Assembly: GCA_031263265.1 (NCBI GenBank)
Contig: JAISGE010000014.1
Coordinates: 1 to 22,340, forward strand
Source: Treponema sp.
GTDB lineage: Bacteria; Spirochaetota; Spirochaetia; Treponematales; Breznakiellaceae
DNA length: 22,340 nucleotides
Reading direction: 5' to 3'
Both the position numbers and the translations under genes were made by a program. Every line of letters starts with the position of its first letter. The first letter of the stretch is position 1. The notes below the pieces were generated by a model that was not told the origin of the DNA, did not search any database, and worked only from the letters and a program-made list of their open reading frames with translations. Of the stretch, positions 1 through 6,653 are shown piece by piece.

Positions 1-1
1 A

Positions 2-181
2 ATTAAAGAGAGCGAGATTCTTGAGCAGATAACCGAGGCAATAAAGACCGGGATAAACGAGGTGGTAACCGGGGTGGATCAGATCAACGCTGCGGTTCAC
101 CGGGTAAACAAGATCAGCAACCAAAACAAGAAAAATACCAATGTTCTGGTGCAAGAGGTTTCCCACTTTAAAGTGGAATAA
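2..181 (+). CDS. Methyl-accepting chemotaxis protein, C-terminal fragment
   Basis: This is the last 59 codons of a chemoreceptor; the gene begins outside the window. The frame is open from base 2 and stops at TAA 179-181. The peptide is a charged coiled coil with the run INEVVTGVDQINAAVHRV, which is typical of the end of the MCP signalling domain where two long helices pack antiparallel and contact CheA and CheW. No C-terminal methyltransferase-binding pentapeptide (NWETF type) is seen; the protein ends in HFKVE. The next gene starts 125 bases downstream behind its own promoter, so it is probably not cotranscribed. The family call rests only on this short stretch, because the ligand-binding part is not visible. 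Confidence 0.75.
   Translation: MKESEILEQITEAIKTGINEVVTGVDQINAAVHRVNKISNQNKKNTNVLVQEVSHFKVE
163..176. other. Perfect palindrome at the 3' end of the chemoreceptor gene
   Basis: CCACTTTAAAGTGG is a perfect 14-base palindrome ending just before the stop codon, followed by an A/T-rich run. It could be part of a weak transcription stop, but it has no loop bases and no clean T run. It may be chance coding sequence. Confidence 0.25.
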
Positions 182-206
182 TTTGAAAAAATTTTCTAGG
201 TGCTGC

Positions 207-235
207 TTGACGTATGTTTGTTTTTTGAGTATATT
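207..235 (+). promoter_or_regulatory. Sigma-70 type promoter of the transporter and nitrogenase-like operon
   Basis: The -35 box TTGACG (207-212) and -10 box TATATT (230-235) are separated by exactly 17 bases. Transcription would start near 241-243, about 65 bases before the permease start. It is the only good promoter seen ahead of the block ending at 9117. The -35 box is the same as that of the rnf promoter at 16496. Confidence 0.7.
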
Positions 236-237
236 CC

Positions 238-268
238 TAGTAATTATATTGTATTACTATATTAGTAA
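238..268. promoter_or_regulatory. Inverted repeat over the predicted transcription start, candidate operator
   Basis: TAGTAAT (238-244) and ATTACTA (253-259) form a 7-base inverted repeat around an 8-base centre. A further ATTAGTAA lies at 261-268. The repeat sits right at the predicted start site, where a repressor would block the promoter. The surrounding DNA is very A/T-rich, so chance cannot be ruled out. No regulator gene is present in the window. Confidence 0.4.
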
Positions 269-306
269 ATACGTATAAATTGTAAAATATAGTGAGGTAT
301 CGTAGT

Positions 307-1386
307 ATGTCGGATTTGTTAGAGGGAAAGCATGATCCACTCCTTGCCAATCAGATCGATTCTGGCATAGGGACTCCTTCGGGCAAAAAAATATGCGTGC
401 TCATCAAAGACAAGACTAGGAACCTGGTTTCAAAGCCAGGCTTTAATTGGCGTATCCTTATCCCCCTGGCATCCTTGGGGTTTGTATTGTTTTTACATCA
501 CGCTATACCAACCCATCTGGGCTATCGGCTAAAAGCACTCCCCTATTTTTCTTTGTTCATATACCTGCTCCTGGGAGTGTTCACCGTGTGGGGCTTGTTG
601 AGTCTGGTGAATTCCACGCAACGGGAACACTTGGTCTATAAATCCTGGTTTTTCGGGATTGCGTTTCTGACCCTGAGCGTCTATGACCTTATCACGATTA
701 AATTTAATCTGATTCCAAGCCTCTATTTTCCAGCTCCGGAACGGATTATTGAGGTTTTTATCAAGGAATGGTTGTTCATTCTTCAATGTTTGGGGTATTC
801 CCTGAGACTCTTGCTGGGAGGCTTCTTCTTAGGCGCCTTTGTGGGAGTAATCACCGGAACCCTCATCGGCTGGAGTCAACGGTGGAACTACTGGGTCATG
901 CCTTTCATCCGTATTGTTGGCCCTATTCCGTCCACCGCATGGATACCCATAGCCTTGGTGGTATTCACCAGGGCCACCGATGCCAGTCTCTTTCTCATTG
1001 CCTTGGGGGTCTGGTTCCCCACCACCGTTCTCACCAGTTCAGGGATTCTCAATGTACGGAAGACCTATTTTGAGGTATCCAGTACCTTGGGAGCCAGTAG
1101 TCTACGGAATGTCCTTTCTATTGCCCTGCCTGCCGCGGCTCCCAGTATTTTTGTGGGGATATTTAATGGAACCTCTGCGTCCTTCCTTACCCTCATGGCA
1201 GCGGAAATGATCGGGTGCAAATTCGGTATTGGCTGGTACATTAACTGGCAGCGAGAAACCCTCGCCTATCCCCAGGTTTATGCAGCCCTTATTGTTATTG
1301 CGTTGACGTTCTCACTGTTAATTAGCTTCCAGTTCAAAATACGCAACCAAGTCTTGAGTTGGCAGAAGGGAACGATCCGATGGTAA
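307..1386 (+). CDS. ABC transporter permease, SsuC/TauC type
   Basis: Inner-membrane permease of a nitrate/sulfonate/taurine-class importer. The second half holds the BPD_transp_1 domain, including the EAA loop that docks the ATPase (LGASSLRNVLSIALP followed by AAAPSIF). Many hydrophobic segments are visible. I place the start at ATG 307 because TGAGGT (293-298) makes a ribosome site 8 bases upstream; a GTG at 292 is in frame but overlaps that site. The protein is about 359 residues, roughly 90 longer than ordinary SsuC or TauC. The extra N-terminal part carries a hydrophilic lead of about 50 residues and about three additional membrane segments. It overlaps the start of the ATPase gene by 7 bases, so the two are probably translationally coupled. 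The substrate cannot be read from the sequence; a sulfur compound is inferred from the neighbours. Confidence 0.85.
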   Translation: MSDLLEGKHDPLLANQIDSGIGTPSGKKICVLIKDKTRNLVSKPGFNWRILIPLASLGFVLFLHHAIPTHLGYRLKALPYFSLFIYLLLGVFTVWGLLSLVNSTQREHLVYKSWFFGIAFLTLSVYDLITIKFNLIPSLYFPAPERIIEVFIKEWLFILQCLGYSLRLLLGGFFLGAFVGVITGTLIGWSQRWNYWVMPFIRIVGPIPSTAWIPIALVVFTRATDASLFLIALGVWFPTTVLTSSGILNVRKTYFEVSSTLGASSLRNVLSIALPAAAPSIFVGIFNGTSASFLTLMAAEMIGCKFGIGWYINWQRETLAYPQVYAALIVIALTFSLLISFQFKIRNQVLSWQKGTIRW

Positions 1387-2234
1387 TGCAAGCAAAGGGA
1401 CGACCGCCCAAAACACCGGTACTCCCCTCAGAAGCACCCAGGGTACCTGATCATAAGGCCGGGGCCATTCAGATAGCCGCGGTCCATAAGTCTTTCCCTC
1501 AGCTTGATGCTCCGGATATAACGGTGCTCGCCAATATCAACCTGGAATTCAAACCCGGGGAATTCATTGCCCTCATTGGCCCATCAGGATGCGGTAAATC
1601 AACCCTCTTGCGGCTGATTGCAGGGCTTACCGTTCCTGACCAGGGAAGACTGTTCCTTGATACTGATGAAATCCACGGACCCGGATACGAACGGGGATTG
1701 GTCTTTCAAGATCCGACCCTGTTTCCATGGAAAACTATCTATGAAAATATCGCCTTTGGACTCCGTGCCCGGGGCGTATATCAAAAAGAAAAAACGACGA
1801 TTCCTGAATTCTTCAAACTGGTGGGGCTTGAAGGGTTTGAGAAATCCTATCCCCACCATTTGTCTGGAGGCATGGCTCAACGGGCTGCTTTAGCCCGGGC
1901 CTTGGTGAATCGACCTAAAGTACTGCTCCTTGACGAACCCTTAGGCGCACTGGATGCCTTTACCCGGATGAACATGCAAGATGAGATCCTCAAAATCTGG
2001 GAACACCGGGGTATGACCACGGTCATGGTTACTCACGACGTGGATGAAGCCATTTATATGGCGGATAGGATCGTTGTGATGTCCACGCGGCCTGCTAAGA
2101 TCGAACAGGTCATCCAGGTGAGCATTGGACGGCCCCGGCAGCGGGGCGCGCCTGATTTTCTGGATCTGCGGGCCAAGATACTCCAGTTATTGCACTTTGC
2201 CGGTACTAAACAAGAGCTGCAATACTATTTATAA
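1380..2234 (+). CDS. ABC transporter ATPase, SsuB/TauB type
   Basis: Cytoplasmic ATPase that powers the importer. From the ATG at 1380 it has 284 residues. Visible motifs are Walker A GPSGCGKS (about residues 67-74), the Q loop VFQDPTLFPW (about 108-117), the signature LSGGMAQRAALARAL (from about 161), Walker B VLLLDEP (about 181-187) and the switch histidine in VTHDVDE. ATG 1380 is preferred because AGAAGGGA lies 8 bases upstream. An in-frame TTG at 1359 would put that ribosome site inside the gene. About 30 hydrophilic residues precede the ABC fold, a little longer than usual. It lies between the permease (7-base overlap) and the binding protein (68 bases downstream). All catalytic motifs are intact. 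Confidence 0.92.
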   Translation: MVMQAKGRPPKTPVLPSEAPRVPDHKAGAIQIAAVHKSFPQLDAPDITVLANINLEFKPGEFIALIGPSGCGKSTLLRLIAGLTVPDQGRLFLDTDEIHGPGYERGLVFQDPTLFPWKTIYENIAFGLRARGVYQKEKTTIPEFFKLVGLEGFEKSYPHHLSGGMAQRAALARALVNRPKVLLLDEPLGALDAFTRMNMQDEILKIWEHRGMTTVMVTHDVDEAIYMADRIVVMSTRPAKIEQVIQVSIGRPRQRGAPDFLDLRAKILQLLHFAGTKQELQYYL

Positions 2235-2253
2235 CGGGAATCCCTTTCCGTTA
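2232..2253 (+). other. Intercistronic hairpin between ATPase and binding-protein genes
   Basis: A 9-base-pair stem (one G-T pair) with a 4-base loop begins at the ATPase stop codon: TAACGGGAA, loop TCCC, TTTCCGTTA. No T run follows. Such hairpins often protect or tune messages so that the binding protein is made in excess over the membrane parts. That role here is inference. Confidence 0.45.
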
Positions 2254-2302
2254 CCTCTGGGGAGATGGCGGAAAGCAACATATATATAGTAAGGAGAACT
2301 AT

Positions 2303-3316
2303 ATGAAAAAAAGGATCGTTGTTTTCTTTTTGGCTTGTATCACCTTGTGGAGTGTTCAAGCAAAAGGAGCTCAGGCACCTTCTGTAAAGGAAGCGGATTA
2401 TGTGCTTAAGATTGGGGTTGGTATTACCGCAGGGCTTTGTTCCGCTCCTTTCTTTATCGCCAAAGAAAAAGGTTACTACGAAGAAGAAGGGCTTCTCTAT
2501 GAGGAGATCAAGCATGATTCTGGTCAGGCTCCTCAACTGTTAACCACCGGGCAGATTGATGTTACCAACAACCTTCTGGCAACCCTGATTCAACCATTGG
2601 CTAATGGGCTTGATGTTAAAATTCCCCTGGGCCTCCATACCGGCTGTATCAAGGTCTTGGTACAGCCTGATTCGGATATCAAAACCCCGGCAGACCTCAA
2701 GGGCAAAAGAATCGGTACCAGCAGTATGAACGCCAGCGGCACGGTTATTACCCAACGTTACCTGGCAGAATTAGGTATTGGGGTAAGTGCGGATAACCTT
2801 GAAGTGGAATGGCTTATCTATCCTGCTACAGAACTACCCTTGGCTCTTGAGCGGGACCAGGTTGACGCTATCGCCATAAACGATCCTACTGCCTGGATAA
2901 TCGAAAATGAAGGTAAAGCCCGGGTGATCATCAACAGTGCTACTGACGACTATCTTAAGGATGAATTCTGCTGTGTTATCGTGGCATCCACGCAGCTCTT
3001 CGAAAAATACCCCGAGACCCTGGCTAAGTTTACCCGGGCAATCCAAAAGGCCGCCTGGTATGTACAGGAAAATCAGGAGGAAACTGCCCGTCTGATGGAT
3101 GAAAAGAAGTACGTAGCCGGGGATCCCCAGGTGAACGCCGAGATTCTTAAAACCTATAGCTATCGTGCTTCGGTGGGAGAGGCGGAGACCGCCATTAGCC
3201 GTAATACCCGGGACCTTCAGCGGATAAAGTTGGTTGATAGCTCGGTTAATGTGGATACCCTTACCAAAAATACCTTTGTAGCATTACCAGGAGTTCCTGA
3301 TTCCCTTTACCCATAA
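2303..3316 (+). CDS. ABC transporter substrate-binding protein, NMT1/SsuA-like
   Basis: Secreted solute-binding protein of the importer, 337 residues. ATG 2303 follows AAGGAG (2291-2296) at a good distance. The N-terminus is a signal peptide (KKR, then a hydrophobic core, probable cleavage after AKGAQA). A cysteine at residue 11 is too early for a normal lipobox, so I favour a soluble periplasmic protein. The mature part resembles the NMT1/SsuA family: an early strand LKIGVGI, APFFIAKEKGYYEEEGL, and DLKGKRIGTSSM in the middle. These proteins bind sulfonates, taurine, nitrate or thiamine precursors, and the ligand cannot be told from sequence. CysK and a nitrogenase-like reductase downstream suggest an organic sulfur compound. 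A terminator-like hairpin follows at 3344. Confidence 0.85.
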   Translation: MKKRIVVFFLACITLWSVQAKGAQAPSVKEADYVLKIGVGITAGLCSAPFFIAKEKGYYEEEGLLYEEIKHDSGQAPQLLTTGQIDVTNNLLATLIQPLANGLDVKIPLGLHTGCIKVLVQPDSDIKTPADLKGKRIGTSSMNASGTVITQRYLAELGIGVSADNLEVEWLIYPATELPLALERDQVDAIAINDPTAWIIENEGKARVIINSATDDYLKDEFCCVIVASTQLFEKYPETLAKFTRAIQKAAWYVQENQEETARLMDEKKYVAGDPQVNAEILKTYSYRASVGEAETAISRNTRDLQRIKLVDSSVNVDTLTKNTFVALPGVPDSLYP

Positions 3317-3343
3317 ATCGAACCAGGTAAAAAAACAAACCAA

Positions 3344-3363
3344 GCCCCGGATACCACCGGGGC
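3344..3363 (+). terminator. GC-rich hairpin after the importer genes, possible attenuator
   Basis: GCCCCGG, loop ATACCA, CCGGGGC forms a perfect 7-base-pair GC-rich stem 28 bases after the binding-protein stop. It is followed by GTTCTCT rather than a full T run, so termination is probably partial. It would separate importer expression from that of the cysK and reductase genes. Confidence 0.45.
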
Positions 3364-3400
3364 GTTCTCTAGTAAAGAGCAATATGGAGGAACTTACAGC

Positions 3401-4351
3401 ATGGCAAGAATTGCGGGAAAACTAACCGATCTGATTGGTAATACACCGCTTTTAGAACTAAGCAGATACAACCAAGACCTGGGGCTTAAGGGACGCCTGG
3501 TGGCGAAACTCGAGTACTTCAACCCTCTGGGCAGCGTCAAAGATCGTATCGCCCTGGGGATGATCGAAGCTGCGGAACAGCAAGGACTTATCACGCAGGA
3601 CAGTGTTATTATTGAACCCACGAGCGGTAACACCGGCATTGGTCTTGCCTTTGTCGCTGCGGCCAAGGGGTACCGGATCATGTTGGTCATGCCCGATACC
3701 ATGAGTATCGAGCGGAGGAATCTACTCAAGGCCCTGAATGCCGAACTGGTACTTACCCCGGGCAAAGACGGGATGAAAGGGGCTATTAGGAAAGCCGAGG
3801 AACTTAATGCACAGATTCCCGGCTCCTACATACCCCAGCAATTTAACAACCCTGCAAACCCTGAAGTACACCGAAAGACCACTGCAGAAGAAATCTGGCA
3901 GGATACGGATGGACAGGTAATGGCCTTTATATCCGGCATTGGTACCGGAGGTACCATCACCGGGGTTGGGGAAGTTTTAAAAGCGCGAAATCCCCAGATC
4001 CAGGTTATTGCCGTAGAACCCTATGATTCTGCGGTACTTTCTGGTTCTGCCCCAGGCCCTCACAAGATTCAGGGTATTGGCGCAGGCTTTGTACCCCAGG
4101 TCCTTAACACCGGGATATATGATGAGATTTATAAAGTCCGTACCGAAGAGGCCTATACCAGTTCCCAAAAGATCGCGGAGAAGGAAGGACTCCTTGTGGG
4201 TATTTCCTCTGGGGCAGCCCTGTTCGCTGCAACCCAGATCGCCTGCCGTCCTGAGTTTACCGGCAAGATTCTAGTGGTTCTGTTGCCGGATACTGGAGAA
4301 CGGTATCTTTCAACCCCCTTGTTTGCATCATTAGAACGGCCTCAGGTTTAA
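3401..4351 (+). CDS. cysK: Cysteine synthase (O-acetylserine sulfhydrylase)
   Basis: PLP enzyme that makes cysteine from O-acetylserine and sulfide in the cytoplasm; 316 residues, the usual CysK length. Visible are IGNTPLLEL near the start, the PLP lysine in GSVKDR (Lys47), the substrate loop PTSGNTGIG (about 73-81), the phosphate-binding GIGTGGT (179-185), PHKIQGIGAGFVP (about 220-232) typical of CysK, and SSGAA (269-273). ATG 3401 follows GGAGGAA. It lies between a sulfur-type importer and the nitrogenase-like genes, 14 bases before the nifB-like start, so it probably captures sulfur released by that pathway. Some family members accept other thiols, so S-methylcysteine formation from methanethiol is conceivable but is not shown by the sequence. 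Confidence 0.93.
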   Translation: MARIAGKLTDLIGNTPLLELSRYNQDLGLKGRLVAKLEYFNPLGSVKDRIALGMIEAAEQQGLITQDSVIIEPTSGNTGIGLAFVAAAKGYRIMLVMPDTMSIERRNLLKALNAELVLTPGKDGMKGAIRKAEELNAQIPGSYIPQQFNNPANPEVHRKTTAEEIWQDTDGQVMAFISGIGTGGTITGVGEVLKARNPQIQVIAVEPYDSAVLSGSAPGPHKIQGIGAGFVPQVLNTGIYDEIYKVRTEEAYTSSQKIAEKEGLLVGISSGAALFAATQIACRPEFTGKILVVLLPDTGERYLSTPLFASLERPQV

Positions 4352-4365
4352 GCATGGAGGCACTT

Positions 4366-5250
4366 ATGGGATTGAGCAGGGTAAAAAACCAGCATCCTTG
4401 TTTTGCTGGAGAGGTAACGATAAACCGGGGAAGGATACACCTTCCGGTAAGTCCTGCGTGTAATATTCAGTGCCGGTTTTGTACACGTTCAATCACCAAA
4501 ACAGGCAGGGAACTTCAGCGGCCTGGGTTAAGCGCGGAACTCCTGCGTCCTGAACAAGCCCTTGTCCTGGTACATCGGGCTTTGGAGCTTTGTCCTGAAA
4601 TTACCGTGGTGGGTATCGCGGGTCCTGGGGATACCCTTGCGACCCATCATGCCCTGGAAACCTTTGATCGCATCCACCAGGTATACCCGGAACTTATCAA
4701 GTGTCTCAGCACGAACGGCCTGCTCCTAGAACAGTACGCAGATGAACTGTTTAGGGTGGGGGTGCGGACCCTGACCGTTACGGTAAATGGGGTTGAGCCA
4801 GGGATTCTGGAGCAGATCTGTTCTCAGGTTATCCTAAAGGGGGTACGGTACAAAGGCCGGGAGGGGGCAGCCCTGTTGATCGAAGCCCAGAAGCGGGGTA
4901 TTCGGAAAGCCGCAGCCCTGGGGATTCTGGTGAAGATCAACATCGTCCTCATCCCTCAGATCAACGGGGATCATATTGCCCAGATCGCCCAAACCGTAAA
5001 GGCTCAGGGAGCCGGGATCATCAACATCATCCCCTTAATTCCTCAGCAGGAAGCAGGGGTATTCGATATAGACCACGCGCCGGACTGTACCGAACTTTCC
5101 TATGCGCGGCAAGCCGCGGAAGTCTATCTGCCGGTGTTCAGGCATTGTCAGCATTGCCGGGCAGATGCGGTGGGTATTCCAGGGCAACAGGATCTTTCCC
5201 CCCTGCTGTACGAATACCACGCGCAGGAACAAACCTTTTCTCATGGCTGA
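4366..5250 (+). CDS. NifB-like radical SAM protein, cofactor maturase (MarB candidate)
   Basis: Radical SAM enzyme resembling NifB, which fuses two 4Fe-4S clusters with a carbide to make the 8Fe-9S-C core of nitrogenase cofactors. From ATG 4366 it has 294 residues. ATG 4366 has GGAGG 5 bases upstream; an in-frame ATG at 4354 has no such site. NifB hallmarks are HPCF near the N-terminus, the SAM-cluster motif CNIQCRFC (Cys32, 36, 39), RPGL in place of the usual ESRPG, VVGIAGPGDTLA, and the C-terminal HCQHCRADAVGI. The C-terminal NifX domain of long NifB proteins is absent, so this is the short form. It lies 14 bases after cysK and 24 bases before the K-like gene. It probably supplies the cofactor of the reductase encoded next. 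Confidence 0.85.
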   Translation: MGLSRVKNQHPCFAGEVTINRGRIHLPVSPACNIQCRFCTRSITKTGRELQRPGLSAELLRPEQALVLVHRALELCPEITVVGIAGPGDTLATHHALETFDRIHQVYPELIKCLSTNGLLLEQYADELFRVGVRTLTVTVNGVEPGILEQICSQVILKGVRYKGREGAALLIEAQKRGIRKAAALGILVKINIVLIPQINGDHIAQIAQTVKAQGAGIINIIPLIPQQEAGVFDIDHAPDCTELSYARQAAEVYLPVFRHCQHCRADAVGIPGQQDLSPLLYEYHAQEQTFSHG

Positions 5251-5274
5251 TTTTCTCAAAGGAGCGTACAAGAA

Positions 5275-6615
5275 ATGAGTACCTTTGTTGACAGGCCCCG
5301 GTACACCTGTGCACTGGGGGGCGCGGTAGGAACCCTGCGGGCAATTCCCCGGGCTATCCCTATCATCCATGCTTCTGCAGGTTGCGGCGGTAATATCAGT
5401 ACCGCGCTCAATGCCGGAGCCAGTTATCTTGGGGGCGGTTACTGCGGCGGTTTAGCCCTGCCCAGTTCCAATGTAGTGGAACGGGATATCGTATTTGGTG
5501 GTGAAAGCCGTTTACGGGAACAGATTCAGGCTTCCCTTGAAATTCTCGAAGGGGATCTTTTTGTGGTCCTTACCGGTTGTATGGTGGACATGATAGGGGA
5601 TGATACGGTTTCAGTGGTGGCGGAATTTAAAAACGCTGAAAAACCGGTGATCGCGGTTCCTACCCCCAGTTTCAAAGGAAATGCCTTTACCGGCTACGAG
5701 CTTTTGTTGAAAGGGCTTATTACCAGTTACATACCTCAATCTAAGGTAAAGGATCCCCTTTCGGTGAATGTACTGGGCATTGTTCCTGCGCAAGATGTTT
5801 TTTGGAAGGGTAACTTGCGGGAAATAAAACGGCTCCTGGAAAGATTGGGACTCAAGGTCAACACCTTCTTTGGTGAAGGGGAGACCTTGGATAATTTCAA
5901 ACAGGCAGGCCGGGCCTCCCTCACCCTGGTGGTTTCCCCTACCTTTGGTATTGACGCGGCAAAACATTTCCAGGAAGTCCATGGCATCCCCTATCTGCTT
6001 ACCCCCTTTCCTATCGGCGCGCTTGCAGGAGAGGTATTCTTAAAGACCGTGGCAGATGCTCTGAGCATCGATCCCCAGCACACTGCCCAGGTCATTAAAA
6101 CAGAAAAAAGTATCTATTACGATTACTTTGAGCGGATTGCAGATATTTACAATGATGTGGACCTGCAGCGGTATGCCATCGTTGTCGGGGATTCCAATTA
6201 TGCGCCGGCCCTTACCCGGTTTCTTTCAGATGAACTGGGCTGGCTTCCTGAACTGGTGGTAGTAACCGATTTACTGGATACTCATCAGCAAAAAAGCATA
6301 CATGCCCAGTTTACCGGGTTCAATTCAGGACTCAGTCCATCGGTGTATTTTGGCAGTAATACTACGTCGGTGAAAAAATACTTCCGAGAGGTGTGGCCGC
6401 AGAATCGGAATAAGCGGTATTACGATCCTTTTAGCCCCGGGGTGATCATCGGTAGTACTTTTGAGCGGGAACTTGCCCAGGAATTTGGCTTTCCCTTGGT
6501 ACCGGTTAGTTTCCCGATGACCGGCCGTTGTGTCATGAACCGTGCATATACGGGCTTCACCGGGGGATTGTCCCTAACCGAAGATATCATCAGCTATCTT
6601 GTGGCGGGAAGGTAA
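5275..6615 (+). CDS. Nitrogenase-like component 1, beta-type subunit (NifK-like, MarK candidate)
   Basis: NifK-like partner of the D-like subunit, 446 residues, shorter than classical NifK (about 520) because the N-terminal extension is missing. P-cluster cysteines are Cys12 (YTCALGGAVGTL), Cys37 (ASAGCGGN) and Cys102 (LTGCMVDMIGDD). The first two are 25 residues apart, as in NifK. TPSFKGNAFTG matches the TPSF region that holds beta-Ser188. Compared with NifK there are about seven extra residues between the second and third cysteines, in a glycine- and cysteine-rich loop. The start is ATG 5275 after AAAGGAG. It precedes the D-like gene, opposite to nifHDK and marBHDK order. It resembles NifK more than NifN by its three cysteines, but family assignment by eye is not final. 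Confidence 0.82.
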   Translation: MSTFVDRPRYTCALGGAVGTLRAIPRAIPIIHASAGCGGNISTALNAGASYLGGGYCGGLALPSSNVVERDIVFGGESRLREQIQASLEILEGDLFVVLTGCMVDMIGDDTVSVVAEFKNAEKPVIAVPTPSFKGNAFTGYELLLKGLITSYIPQSKVKDPLSVNVLGIVPAQDVFWKGNLREIKRLLERLGLKVNTFFGEGETLDNFKQAGRASLTLVVSPTFGIDAAKHFQEVHGIPYLLTPFPIGALAGEVFLKTVADALSIDPQHTAQVIKTEKSIYYDYFERIADIYNDVDLQRYAIVVGDSNYAPALTRFLSDELGWLPELVVVTDLLDTHQQKSIHAQFTGFNSGLSPSVYFGSNTTSVKKYFREVWPQNRNKRYYDPFSPGVIIGSTFERELAQEFGFPLVPVSFPMTGRCVMNRAYTGFTGGLSLTEDIISYLVAGR

Positions 6616-6653
6616 AAAAATAGAAAATAGGAAAAGGAAAAAAGGGAGAAAAA

